Source: Planctomycetota bacterium (GTDB taxonomy: Bacteria > Planctomycetota > Planctomycetia > Gemmatales > Gemmataceae). From it: a DNA stretch of 44,495 bases. A program made the translations under genes and the position numbers. This document shows positions 9,178 to 18,649 of this stretch, in pieces (position 1 is the stretch's first letter; every line of letters starts with the position of its first letter). Where the stretch lies: the NCBI GenBank assembly GCA_021324515.1, contig JAJPIY010000101.1, forward strand, positions 1 to 44,495, written 5' to 3'. Below the pieces are notes generated by a model. The model made no database searches, was not told the DNA's origin, and was given only the letters and a program-made list of their open reading frames with translations.

Positions 9178-9648
9178 CTAACGGTTGCGGTCTGGACTGC
9201 GACGAGCGAATGGTAAGCGGCGCGGTTGTTCCAGGCGCTCGAAATCGCGGCAGAGCAGACGGATCGACTCGAATTGCGTATGTGTCTCCAGTACCAACGG
9301 CGCATCAGCTGGGATACTGGCGTCCAGCAGAGTGGTGAGACCGTAGCGTGTGCCGAAAGGCGAGACCACGCCCCATTCGCAATCCCGGAAAACCGCAGCG
9401 ATTTCGCGGTCGTCGGCCAGACGCACCGGGCCGCCCAAATGCTCGGCCAACACCTGGGTATCCACGTGATGCGTCGCCGGCAACACCGCCAGGAGATAGC
9501 CCGACGGGCCGGCCAGCAATACCGACTTGGCCACCTGACGGCCGGGCAGACGCAGATACTTGGCCCGCTTCTGGGCCGAATACGCCGGTGGATGAGGCAG
9601 CCGCTCGAAGGCGATCTGCTGTTCGGTCAGGTAATCGCTGATGCGCAT
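9178..9648 (-). CDS. YbaK/EbsC-type aminoacyl-tRNA deacylase domain protein
   Basis: MRISDYLTEQQIAFERLPHPPAYSAQKRAKYLRLPGRQVAKSVLLAGPSGYLLAVLPATHHVD; 157 aa. Confidence 0.8.
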   Translation of the reverse strand: MRISDYLTEQQIAFERLPHPPAYSAQKRAKYLRLPGRQVAKSVLLAGPSGYLLAVLPATHHVDTQVLAEHLGGPVRLADDREIAAVFRDCEWGVVSPFGTRYGLTTLLDASIPADAPLVLETHTQFESIRLLCRDFERLEQPRRLPFARRSPDRNR

Positions 9649-9825
9649 TCCCGCCTCCCCATCGCTGACGCTATCGGCTCGTTTTTCCGCGATTGCTCCG
9701 AAACAAATATAACAGCGAGAGGCCCGTCCGCCGGAACCCAGATTGCCCAAGTTCGGCCCAAGAAATTGAGAGACAGGACAGAGTATGATAAATGTAGTGG
9801 ATATACCGGCACAGGGCGGCTGACC

Positions 9826-10032
9826 CAGTGGAGGGACGAACAAGAAGCGGCCTTGCTCGACCTGACCGAGTATTTCGGTGAACACATCTACGGAGCACTC
9901 GACGATTATCGCCGCTTCTCGAAACAGATGGTGATTGAACGGCTCTTGCGCGAGAACCATCTGCGCGGCGAAGAATTGCTTGGTTTCGGCGACGGCTTTG
10001 TCGAGATTGAAAAGATCAAGCGTATCGCCGGT
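9826..10032 (+). pseudogene. Remnant of a HAD-like hydrolase gene, truncated at its 3' side by a palindromic repeat
   Basis: RDEQEAALLDLTEYFGEHIYGALDDYRRFSKQMVIERLLRENHLRGEELLGFGDGFVEIEKIKRIAG, with a HAD motif IV-like GFGDG, then direct entry into the repeat (RPEASGGV stop). No upstream catalytic part is present. Confidence 0.55.
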
Positions 10033-10176
10033 AGACCCGAGGCGAGCGGGGGGGTGTGAACCCCCCGGTTGTGCTACCGGGGGGGGTCACACCCCCCGGT
10101 AGACCCGAGGCGAGCGGGGGGTGTGAACCCCCCGGTTGTGCTACCGGGGGGGGTCACACCCCCCGCTCGCCTTGGG
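10030..10176. repeat. Palindromic GC-rich repeat, family GGCGAGCGGGGGGTGTGAAC, two tandem units with 68-bp period
   Basis: ggtagacccgaggcgagcggggggtgtgaaccccccggttgtgctaccgggggg at 10030 and 10098. The second unit ends tcacaccccccgctcgcc, the reverse complement of ggcgagcggggggtgtga. Confidence 0.9.
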
Positions 10177-10294
10177 GTGCTAACCCCGATCGAACGGTAG
10201 CTCCCCCTTCTGGATTCGGCTTGATTCGCTACAGAGGCGGGTGCTATACCGGTTCTTTCTTTGTCCTTCCTCCTTCCCAACAATGAGGACAACC

Positions 10295-11215
10295 ATGCCT
10301 TTTATCTCCTGCATCCTTTTAAGTCATAATAAGGCAGCTTATGTCCGCGAAGCGATCGACAGTCTGCTCGCCCAGACATTTCCCGATTGGGAAGCCGTTG
10401 TCTTTGACAGCGGCGTTTTGTACGATCAAGGTTTTTTTTCGACCCTGCCGGCGTTGAAAGATCCGCGCTTTCGCTTAGTTCGTTCCTGGGAGACGGAGGA
10501 ATTGCGGCAGACGAAAACCATCGCTTCGTGGTGCTTCAACGAATGCTTTCGTAAGAAATTGCTCAATGGTGCATTCGTCGTCTACCTGTGCGACGACGAC
10601 CTTTTTTATCCCAATGCTTTTCAGACGTTTTCCGATTTCGTCCAAACCCACCCGGAGGCCAAGGCCATGTACGCTTCCATCGATATGTCGGCTGTCACCC
10701 CGGAGGGGGAAAAGTTGATATATCAGGAGTTGCTCGCCAAGGAAGTGAAGGGAAGCTGTTGCGGCGGCGGGCCGCTGGACTGCCAGGTGGATTATTTGCA
10801 AGTATGCCATAAGGCCGAGCTGTTTGACTTATTCCCAGATGGCGAATTTTGGCCGGAGGATCGTGCGGTCATCACGCATGCCGACGGCGTTTTTCTCGAG
10901 AAAATCGGTAGTCGCGTACCGATCTGCCCCATTCCCGTGAAGATCGGCGAAAACCGCAAGGTGCCGTTCAGCCTCAATAGCGGCGGAGAGCGGCTGACAG
11001 CTCTCTTGGAAAGTTATCGGCGGGCTCGCTTGGAAGAGCGGGCTGCTCCGATGGATGAGGAAGCGGTGGTCCTACGCTACCGGATCGCCGATAAATTGAA
11101 TGAAACGCTCCAGCGCGTGCCCTTCTTGCACGGAACAGCGAAGAAACTCGCGCTCGCCAGCTGGCGTCTCTGGCAACGCAGTGCTTGCAGTAGGGCCCGA
11201 AAGCTGGACCACTAG
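10295..11215 (+). CDS. Family 2 glycosyltransferase (GT-A fold)
   Basis: MPFISCILLSHNKAAYVREAIDSLLAQTFPDWEAVVFDSG...VVYLCDDDLFYPNAF. Alternative ATG at 10283. Confidence 0.8.
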   Translation: MPFISCILLSHNKAAYVREAIDSLLAQTFPDWEAVVFDSGVLYDQGFFSTLPALKDPRFRLVRSWETEELRQTKTIASWCFNECFRKKLLNGAFVVYLCDDDLFYPNAFQTFSDFVQTHPEAKAMYASIDMSAVTPEGEKLIYQELLAKEVKGSCCGGGPLDCQVDYLQVCHKAELFDLFPDGEFWPEDRAVITHADGVFLEKIGSRVPICPIPVKIGENRKVPFSLNSGGERLTALLESYRRARLEERAAPMDEEAVVLRYRIADKLNETLQRVPFLHGTAKKLALASWRLWQRSACSRARKLDH

Positions 11216-11428
11216 CTAAGAACTACCAGATACAACTCCCTCCTCTCTTGAGGAAAAGGGCAGGGGTGAGGGAATAATAAGGCACCGGCAGGCGAAAGCG
11301 TCCTCTCCCCATCCGAACTCTCCCCCATGAGAGCAGGGAAAAACCCGCCAGCACTTAAGCCGTCACGTTTGCCCAAATCCAACGGCAGACTCAAGGCTCA
11401 GGCGGCCTTGACCTTCTCTTCCTAGCCG

Positions 11429-12481
11429 CTATTTCATGGCGAGATCGGAAGGCTTGACTCCTTTCTTGTAACCCCCAAAACCGAATGGCAACGGTTTATA
11501 CTCGCCTACCAGTTGCACCTTGGATTGGGCCGGGATTTTGTCCTCCATACCAACGGCCCAATAGGCGGCGTTGACGAGCAAGCGCCGCAGTCCCTCGCTC
11601 TGGAGATCCTGTGACGCCCCCATCGTCGTTGTGAAGACACGGCCCGTTTTGCCCGTGGCGCTCCGATAAGTCCTGGTCCAGGCGATCGGCATCATGGGAT
11701 CGTTCTTCTTGCCTTCTACGGGCGGATCGGTCGGTTTCATGCCCTGAAGCACCTGACCGAGGACCAGCGGTTGGCACGCCTTTGTCAAGTGGACCTCATA
11801 AACATCCGTCGGCCCCCAGATGTCGCCGTCGTGAATACCGCGGAGGATGGGATGGTCTTTCGCTTCCTTAACGAGGATGCCGCGCGTGCTTTGCTGGCCG
11901 TGCTTGCCCCAGTGAGCGACCCATGTTTCACCAAGGACTTGCCGGCCGAAGCCGCCTTGCCACTCGATCCTACTGTTCCATGAATATTTCGCATAGGTCT
12001 TGCTCTTGAGGTTGAAAGCGTGGGTCGCCGTGCGCATGCCGAGGATGGGCCGGCCCGATTCGACGTACTCGACGATGTGTTTCATCTGTTCGTCCGGCAG
12101 ATTGCGAAAGCGCGTGAAGAGCACCAGCAGATCGGCGTTTCGGAGCGCTTCCAGACCGGGAATGTTGTCGTTCTTGTTGGGATTGATAGTGCCGTCGGCA
12201 GGATCGACAGCGAACAGCACCGTACAGGTGAAACCATGATGCTGGGCCAAAATTTTACCGAGCTGCGGCAGCGCTTCCTCGGAGCGATACTCTTCATCGC
12301 CGCTGACAAGGACGATGTGCTTGCCTTGGCCTGGCCCGTCGCCTCCGTTGTAGACGACCCAGGGATCGTCGGCCTGGGCGGCGGACAAGGCGACCAGATG
12401 ACACAAGAGGAAACCGCCAAGGCGCCAAGGACGCCAGGAAAGAAACGCGGGCCGAAACAAAGTAGATAGTTGTCTCCACAT
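11429..12481 (-). CDS. ThuA-like domain protein (trehalose utilisation family), secreted
   Basis: HIVLVSGDEEYRSEEALPQLGKIL...DLLVLFTRFRNLPDEQMKHIVEYVESGRPILGMRTATHAF...TGKTGRVFTTTMGASQDLQSEGLRRLLVNAAYWAVG. N-terminal signal-like segment. Confidence 0.8.
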   Translation of the reverse strand: MWRQLSTLFRPAFLSWRPWRLGGFLLCHLVALSAAQADDPWVVYNGGDGPGQGKHIVLVSGDEEYRSEEALPQLGKILAQHHGFTCTVLFAVDPADGTINPNKNDNIPGLEALRNADLLVLFTRFRNLPDEQMKHIVEYVESGRPILGMRTATHAFNLKSKTYAKYSWNSRIEWQGGFGRQVLGETWVAHWGKHGQQSTRGILVKEAKDHPILRGIHDGDIWGPTDVYEVHLTKACQPLVLGQVLQGMKPTDPPVEGKKNDPMMPIAWTRTYRSATGKTGRVFTTTMGASQDLQSEGLRRLLVNAAYWAVGMEDKIPAQSKVQLVGEYKPLPFGFGGYKKGVKPSDLAMK

Positions 12482-12551
12482 ATGTGCATTTCCTTTCTCT
12501 TCTTTTCTCATTCTTGTCTTGGCGTCCGTGGCGTCTGGGCGGTTTGATCGT

Positions 12552-13355
12552 TCATCTTGGCAATTCGGCCGGTACAGGGGATTGGACTTTGCCCGTGGCG
12601 CACCATTCGATGCCGCGAATCATTAGCGCCTGGAAGCCGGGGCTTTTCATGGCTTCGACATCGTGGCCGAGGACGTTTTCGCAGACGCGGCCTTTGCCGA
12701 AGTGGGACACCCATACTACCGGCTCATCCTTGCCGCTGTTTTTCGGGTCGATGTTCTTGTCGGAATAGGCCGTGGCCAGCACGATACTGTCGGGAAACAT
12801 TACAGAGTTTTGATATAGCTCATCGTTGCTATGTCGAAATGCGCCCGGCATGTCTTGGGTGATCGGATGGTCCTTGTTGACAATGCGAACGGTGAAGACA
12901 TGACGTTTGCCGTGATTGCCTTGCTTGCGCCAGCCGCCGGCGATGATGCGCTCGAATTCCTTGTCGAACGCGCTGCCGCCGACAAACGCTGAAGAAGCAT
13001 GGTGATAGACCAACAAACCCTTGCCGCCCTTGACGGCATCGGCGAAGGCTTGTTTGTTCTCTTCCGACCAGCGTGTGTCCGGCGCGCCTTTTTTCGTGTC
13101 CTTGTAGTTGAGCAGCAACACATCGTATTTGGCCAAGTTTTCGGCGGTCAAATCTTTGCGGGGTGTTTCGGTCACGTCCACTTTCATGCCGGCCTTGGTG
13201 AGAAAATCTTTGATGAAAGGCGTGGTTGCCTTCCAATCATGGCCGTGGTCGCCGGTGATGATGAGCACGTGAATTTGCTTTTTGTCGTCAGCGAGGCCGG
13301 TAATGGCCAGGACCAGCAGCACCGCTGTGCTAGCTGCAAACAAGCGTCGCATCAT
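12552..13355 (-). CDS. ThuA-like domain protein, secreted
   Basis: MMRRLFAASTAVLLVLAITGLADDKKQIHVLIITGDHGHDWKATTPFIKDFL...GKGLLVYHHASSAF...DEPVVWVSHFGKGRVCENVLGHDVEAM. Confidence 0.8.
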   Translation of the reverse strand: MMRRLFAASTAVLLVLAITGLADDKKQIHVLIITGDHGHDWKATTPFIKDFLTKAGMKVDVTETPRKDLTAENLAKYDVLLLNYKDTKKGAPDTRWSEENKQAFADAVKGGKGLLVYHHASSAFVGGSAFDKEFERIIAGGWRKQGNHGKRHVFTVRIVNKDHPITQDMPGAFRHSNDELYQNSVMFPDSIVLATAYSDKNIDPKNSGKDEPVVWVSHFGKGRVCENVLGHDVEAMKSPGFQALMIRGIEWCATGKVQSPVPAELPR

Positions 13356-13387
13356 GGTAGGGGACTCCTTTGAGGGTGAGGGCAAGG

Positions 13388-13434
13388 GCCGGAAGCGTAA
13401 AGGACGGCTACTTTCCGCCGCTTACGCTTCCGGC
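13388..13434. repeat. Intergenic inverted repeat (REP-like hairpin), 13-bp perfect arms
   Basis: gccggaagcgtaa (13388-13400) and ttacgcttccggc (13422-13434), between the M13 peptidase and ThuA genes. Confidence 0.75.
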
Positions 13435-13442
13435 TCGTTGTT

Positions 13443-15497
13443 TTACCAGATCACAACAGGTTTGGGGTTGAGTTTATTGCGCACAGCCTCTTCCGGGGCC
13501 GGGAACGCCTCGAAAAACTCCGGCGTATTATACAAGGGACCAAGTACCCGGAAGCGCGCCGGCGAATGAAAGTCCGTCCGCACTTGCCGTCGCAAAAACT
13601 CATCACGGACGGCAGCTCGCCAGATCATGGCGTAGGACAAAAAGAACCGCTGCTCAGGCGTAAAGCCGTCGATCTTGGCCGGCGCCGGCTTGCCCTGGAG
13701 GGCTTTCTTAAAAGCGAGATAAGAGATTTTCAGACCGCCCAGATCGGCTATATTTTCGCCCAGCGTTTGTTCACCGTTGATAGCAAGATCGTCAATGGGG
13801 ACATATTTGCTATATTGTTCGCGGATCTCTTGGGCGCGTTTCTTGTAGGTCTCGGCATCCTGCGGAGTCCACCAGTCGCGCAGGTTGCCGTCGGCGTCGA
13901 ACTTGCGGCCCTGATCGTCGAAACCGTGCGTCAGCTCGTGGCCGATCACCATGCCGATGCCGCCGTAGTTGACGGCGTCGTCGGCCTTGGCATCGAAGAA
14001 AGGCGGTTGCAGAATGCCGGCGGGAAAGACGATCTCATTGAGGCTGGGATTGTAGTAGGCGTTGACGGTCGGCGGCGTCATCTCCCATTGCGTGCGATCG
14101 ACGGGCTTGCCGATCTTGTCCAGGTCGAAGCGCGTCTGGAACTCTTGGGCTTGCATCACATTGAGGACGTATACGTCACGGTCCACGGCCAGGCCGGAAT
14201 AATCGCGCCATTTGACCGGATGGCCGATCTTCACCGCCATCGCATCGAGTTTACGCAGCGCTTCTTGGCGCGTTTTCGGCTGCATCCAATCGAGTTTGGC
14301 CAGGCGCTCGCGGAGCGTGGCTTTGAGATTGGCCACCAATGCCTCGGCTTTGTCCCTTGCTTCCGGCGGAAAATGTTTCTCGACATAGAGCTGCCCCAGT
14401 GCTTCGCCGAGCAGGTGATCGGTAGCTTGCACAATGCGCTCCCAGCGCGGCAGATTGCGCGGCGTGCCGGTCAGCACCGTGCCCTTGAAATGGAAATCTT
14501 CTTCGACGAATGGCGCGCTGAGCTTGTCGGCGTAGCTGGTGAGCAGCTTCCAGCGCAGGTAAACCTTCCAGTCCTCCAGCGGCGTCTGAACGATCATTTG
14601 CCCGACCTCCTTGAGGAAGTCCGGCTGGCCGACGGTCAACTCGTGCAAATCACCCAAGCCCAGCGCCTGGAAATACGATTTCCAGGAGACGCCGGGCGTT
14701 TCCTTCTCCATGTCGGCGACGCTCATGAGATGATAATTGCGGTAGGGATCGCGCAGATCAGCCCGCGCCCGCGACGCCTTGGCCAACCGCGTCTCGAAGG
14801 CCAGTACGGTCTGGGCCGCACGCTCAGCATCCGCGCGCTTGTCGCCGAGCAACTCGAACATCTTGGCGATATGGGCGAGGTATTCATGGCGGATTTTCTT
14901 GAGCCGGGCGTCGTCTTTGAGATAGTAATCGCGGTCGGGCAAGCTCAGGCCGCCCTGCGACCACTCGGCGATGACGCGGCGGCTGTTTTTCAAATCGGGC
15001 GTTGAAGCGAAAGCGAAAGCGGCGGAGGGGCCAACCAGGTGCAGCCGGGCCAGGGCCGGCAGCAAATCCTTTCTGTCCTTGAGGGCGGCGATGCGCTCCA
15101 ACTCGCCTTGCAGCGGCTTGGCGCCCTGCTCTTCGATTTTCTTTTCGTCCATGCCGCTGCGATAGAAAGCACCGACTTTCCAGCGGATGCTATCTTTGGG
15201 CGCATTCTTGTCCTGGGCTGCTTCTTCGAGGGTCTTACGCAGCTGCTCGCGGTTGCGCTTGGCCAACAGCGTGAACACGAAAACAGCGGGACGATCCGCC
15301 GGAATGTCCGTCTCAGCGATCCATTTCCCGTTGGCGTATTGATAGAAGTCGTCCCAGGGTTTGCAAGAAAGATCCATGCCTGCCGTATCGATACCGCGCC
15401 AAAGGCGTGGCTCTTTGGCGTTGGCCTCCTCGGCATACGTCCAAACGAGGACGAAAAGCGGCAACAAAGACAAAAACCAACAAGCGCGTCGCATCAT
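13443..15497 (-). CDS. M13 family metallopeptidase (neprilysin/PepO-like), secreted
   Basis: HELTHGFDDQGRKFDADGNLRDWWTPQD (HExxH), NAYYNPSLNEIVFPAGILQPPFFD, GENIADLGGLKISYLAF; signal peptide MMRRACWFLSLLPLFVLVWTYA. Confidence 0.93.
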   Translation of the reverse strand: MMRRACWFLSLLPLFVLVWTYAEEANAKEPRLWRGIDTAGMDLSCKPWDDFYQYANGKWIAETDIPADRPAVFVFTLLAKRNREQLRKTLEEAAQDKNAPKDSIRWKVGAFYRSGMDEKKIEEQGAKPLQGELERIAALKDRKDLLPALARLHLVGPSAAFAFASTPDLKNSRRVIAEWSQGGLSLPDRDYYLKDDARLKKIRHEYLAHIAKMFELLGDKRADAERAAQTVLAFETRLAKASRARADLRDPYRNYHLMSVADMEKETPGVSWKSYFQALGLGDLHELTVGQPDFLKEVGQMIVQTPLEDWKVYLRWKLLTSYADKLSAPFVEEDFHFKGTVLTGTPRNLPRWERIVQATDHLLGEALGQLYVEKHFPPEARDKAEALVANLKATLRERLAKLDWMQPKTRQEALRKLDAMAVKIGHPVKWRDYSGLAVDRDVYVLNVMQAQEFQTRFDLDKIGKPVDRTQWEMTPPTVNAYYNPSLNEIVFPAGILQPPFFDAKADDAVNYGGIGMVIGHELTHGFDDQGRKFDADGNLRDWWTPQDAETYKKRAQEIREQYSKYVPIDDLAINGEQTLGENIADLGGLKISYLAFKKALQGKPAPAKIDGFTPEQRFFLSYAMIWRAAVRDEFLRRQVRTDFHSPARFRVLGPLYNTPEFFEAFPAPEEAVRNKLNPKPVVIW

Positions 15498-15785
15498 CCT
15501 CTGGCCTCCTGGTAAAAGCTCGGGGTCCGGGGTCCGTAGTCCGTAGTGTATTCACGCCACACAGGCGAGCAAGCCGGCAAATATACTGGGCACGGTTGAA
15601 TTGGGCACAACTCCCCCCCACCCCAACCCTCCCCCACCCGTTTGGGAGACCGCGCGGATTTTTGTTTGCCATCTCCAAACCACAACCTATTCTTTAGAGA
15701 CGGCATTTATCCCCTCCGGCGGGACAGTGGCTCGCCGGTCCCCTCCAAACTCCAGCTTCTCCCCGCATGTATTCGGAATTCGCGC

Positions 15786-16679
15786 ATGCTCGAAGTAGGT
15801 TCGCAACCGATTCCGGGGCATCGCCTCACCGGGCGGCTAGGAGCGGGATCCTTTGGCGAAGTTTGGGAAGCGCAAGGGCCGGACGGAAAACTCGTCGCCC
15901 TCAAATTCCTGGATTGCCGCGCCGCTTCCCCATCGCTTATCAGCAGCGAAATCCGCGTGCTCCGCGGCTTAAGCGAGCTGGATCATCCGCATTTCATCCG
16001 CCTGTACGGCGTTCATGCCACGGCCCACTACATCGTTCTCAGCATGGAACGCGCTGACGGCAACCTGGAAGATTTGCGGCAGGTCTATCTGGACGAAACC
16101 GGCAAGAACATCCCCATCGACCATCTGCTCGAACTGTTGGAGCAGGCGGCGGAGGGCCTGGATTTCTTGACCGAGCTGAAGCTGCCGGGGGTCAATCCCG
16201 CTTCGCGCGGCTTGCAGCATTGCGACATCAAACCCAGCAATTTATTGTTGCTGGGCGATTGCCTGAAGATTGCCGATTTCGGCCTGTGCGCCGGCACAAG
16301 CTGGCAGACGCATCGCTCCAGCTGGCGGGGCACGCCGCCTTATGCCGCTCCCGAACTGTTTAAGGGCCAGGCCGCCATTGGCACCGATCAATTCGCCCTG
16401 TGCATCACTTTTTTGCACCTATGTGCCGGCGATCGGCCCTTCTGGGACGCTTCCTCGGAAGATGCGCCGCCTTCGGGGCTGCCGGTCGATCTGACGAAAT
16501 TGCGCGAGCGCGAGCTTCCCATCATCGCTCGGGCGCTGCACCCGCATCCCGATTCGCGCTGGCCCAGTTGTCGCGCCTTTGTTCAGGCCCTGCGCGAAAT
16601 CAGCCAGAACTGTCGTCCTCCGCTTTGTTTTCGCCCGCGCACCTTTCGTCCGACGCTCCAAACCAGCGGCCCCAGGTAA
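15786..16679 (+). CDS. Hanks-type Ser/Thr protein kinase, single domain
   Basis: GRLGAGSFGEVWEA, VALKFLD, LQHCDIKPSNLLLLGDCLKIADFGLC, GTPPYAAPELF. HCD replaces HRD; no TM. Confidence 0.88.
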   Translation: MLEVGSQPIPGHRLTGRLGAGSFGEVWEAQGPDGKLVALKFLDCRAASPSLISSEIRVLRGLSELDHPHFIRLYGVHATAHYIVLSMERADGNLEDLRQVYLDETGKNIPIDHLLELLEQAAEGLDFLTELKLPGVNPASRGLQHCDIKPSNLLLLGDCLKIADFGLCAGTSWQTHRSSWRGTPPYAAPELFKGQAAIGTDQFALCITFLHLCAGDRPFWDASSEDAPPSGLPVDLTKLRERELPIIARALHPHPDSRWPSCRAFVQALREISQNCRPPLCFRPRTFRPTLQTSGPR

Positions 16680-16683
16680 CTGT

Positions 16684-16737
16684 TTCGCTGTGGGCTTCAG
16701 GTACGCGCGCCCGCGCTCGCCTGCGGTCCACAGCGAA
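16684..16737. terminator. Candidate bidirectional terminator between convergent genes
   Basis: ttcgctgtgg (16684-16693) pairs with ccacagcgaa (16728-16737); additional GC-rich internal pairing. No strong T-tract. Confidence 0.4.
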
Positions 16738-16744
16738 GCGAAGT

Positions 16745-17413
16745 CTATTTGGAATCAAGCAACACGACATGGATTTCGCCCGGACCATGAACGCCGGTCA
16801 CCAGCCGTAGCTCGATGTCGCCTGTTTTGCTCGGCCCGGTAATGATCGATAAGCAGGCCGGCAGGTCTTCTCGATGAGGGCCAAGCACCGAGAACAAGTC
16901 GAAGAGGTCAGGCAACAGCTGCCGGCGCTGGGCTACGGCGATGTGAATGGGCGGCAACAAACTGAGCGAGCGCGGCTGTTCGGGACGGCTCGCCAGCACC
17001 ACGCTGCCGGTTTCGGCGATCAGATAATCCACCCCCGATAATCCCAGCTCCGCCGCAAACCATTCCTTACTTCTGTCGAGAGCATCAACGATCTCGACCC
17101 CGCTGGCCCGTAAGGGTTCGCCAATCGGCAGCGTGTCCAATACCTCGCTGCGGCCCAGCAGTACACGGCGAATTGAACGCGCGCGCACTAGCTCCTGGAT
17201 CGCCTCGACGGCGGCGGCGGCATCAGCGACGACGTGCAGCGTTCCGCCGGCAGCGGTGAAGGCCGCCTGGAAACGCGCCAGCGGATCGGCGCCCCCGCCC
17301 TGATAACCGACCTGGCCACGTTCGGGAAGCGGTGCAGGGCTGCCGCCGGCGCGATTGCTCGCAATCGCCGCCTCCCGGATGCGCTGAAGCATTTGCTGGC
17401 GCGTTGTGGACAT
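16745..17413 (-). CDS. LUD domain protein (LutC/YkgG-like)
   Basis: VLLGRSEVLDTLPIG, GLSGVDYLIAETGSVVLASRPEQPRSLSLLPPIHIAVAQRRQLLPDL, ITGPSKTGDIELRLVTGVHGPGEIHVVLLD. Confidence 0.85.
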   Translation of the reverse strand: MSTTRQQMLQRIREAAIASNRAGGSPAPLPERGQVGYQGGGADPLARFQAAFTAAGGTLHVVADAAAAVEAIQELVRARSIRRVLLGRSEVLDTLPIGEPLRASGVEIVDALDRSKEWFAAELGLSGVDYLIAETGSVVLASRPEQPRSLSLLPPIHIAVAQRRQLLPDLFDLFSVLGPHREDLPACLSIITGPSKTGDIELRLVTGVHGPGEIHVVLLDSK

Positions 17414-17416
17414 AAA

Positions 17417-18553
17417 TCACCCGATCACCACCAAATTGTCGCGATGGACGACCTCCTCGTAGGCGGAAGCGCCGATCACTTCGCGCACCTGTTCGCTGCG
17501 CAGGCCGCGGATGCGTTCGATGTCGCTGGAAGAATAATTGCTCAGTCCGCGCGCAAATTCGACGCCTGCAACGTCTAATAAAGTGACGACATCGCCCTTG
17601 CGGAACGTGCCGCTGACCTGGACGACGCCGATGGGCAACAGGCTTCGGCCGTGGTGTTGGACGGCCTGTCGTGCTCCCGCGTCGACGATGAGCCGGCCGC
17701 ACGGCCGGGCTGTGTAGCCGAGCCAGCGTTTCCAGGCCGGCATCGTGCGATCGTGAGGCAAAAACAGCGTGCCGACCGGCTCGGCCCGAAAGATGGCATC
17801 GAGGACGTTGGGCACGCGGCCGTTGGCTATCAGCACCGATTCGCCGGCTACCGTCGCCAGACGGGCTGCGCGCAGTTTGCTTCGCATTCCTCCGGAACCC
17901 AGGGCGCTGCGGCTGCTGCCGGCCTTCTCCAGGATAGAAGCGTCGATGGCCGGCACGGTGGTCAACAGCGGCGCAGAGGGATTGCTGTGGGGATCGCCTG
18001 CGTATAGGCCGTCCACGACGGTCAGCAGGATGAGCAGCGGTGCTTGCAGGAGGTTGGTCACCAGCGCGGCCAGGTGATCGTTATCGCCGAAACGGATTTC
18101 GGCCACACTGATGGTGTCGTTCTCATTGATAATGGGAAGGCAGCCGTGCTCGAACAGCGTCAGAATGGTGTTGCGGGCATTGAGATAGCGGCTGCGATTG
18201 TCGAAATCGCCCGCGGTCAAGAGGATCTGGGCCGTAGGTATGCCGTGACGGGCCAGGCAGTCCTCGTAGGCGCGCATGAGCAGCGCCTGTCCGACGGCAG
18301 CACAGGCTTGCAGTTGCCGCAGATCGGTAGGGCGCCGCGTCAGGCCGAGCCGGGCCATGCCCGCGCCGATGGCCCCGGAGCTGACCAGGGCGACTTTTCG
18401 GCCCCCGAGGCGCAGGCGCTGGAGCTGATCGGCCAGCGCTTGCAAACGCTGGAGATCGAGCGTGCCGTCCTCCTGGGCGAGGACATTGGTGCCCACCTTG
18501 ACCACTACTGTGCTGGCCAAGGCGATGACCTCTTGCCGAACCGGATCGAGCAT
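17417..18553 (-). CDS. proB: Glutamate 5-kinase with PUA domain
   Basis: STVVVKVGTNVLAQEDGTLDL, KVALVSSGAIGAGMARLGL, LQACAAVGQALLM, IINENDTISVAEIRFGDNDHLAALVTNLLQAPLLILLTVVDGLY; C-terminal PUA. Start at 18553 (MLDPVRQ) gives 379 codons including stop. Confidence 0.93.
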   Translation of the reverse strand: MLDPVRQEVIALASTVVVKVGTNVLAQEDGTLDLQRLQALADQLQRLRLGGRKVALVSSGAIGAGMARLGLTRRPTDLRQLQACAAVGQALLMRAYEDCLARHGIPTAQILLTAGDFDNRSRYLNARNTILTLFEHGCLPIINENDTISVAEIRFGDNDHLAALVTNLLQAPLLILLTVVDGLYAGDPHSNPSAPLLTTVPAIDASILEKAGSSRSALGSGGMRSKLRAARLATVAGESVLIANGRVPNVLDAIFRAEPVGTLFLPHDRTMPAWKRWLGYTARPCGRLIVDAGARQAVQHHGRSLLPIGVVQVSGTFRKGDVVTLLDVAGVEFARGLSNYSSSDIERIRGLRSEQVREVIGASAYEEVVHRDNLVVIG

Positions 18554-18649
18554 GCGTGGGTTTCTCCGGGCCGCGGAAAATAGGCTCCAACGTCCAACGA
18601 ATCGTCGGTCATGCTTGTTATAGCAAGTAAGGATCCGCCTCGTAACAAC

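Noticed and set aside
10030-10176. Intrinsic terminator
   Set aside because: It has strong hairpins but no T-tract, is duplicated in tandem and belongs to a family found elsewhere in the window.
13566-15005. 479-aa plus-strand ORF antisense to the M13 peptidase
   Set aside because: No recognisable motif; the opposite strand has the HELTH zinc site and family motifs.
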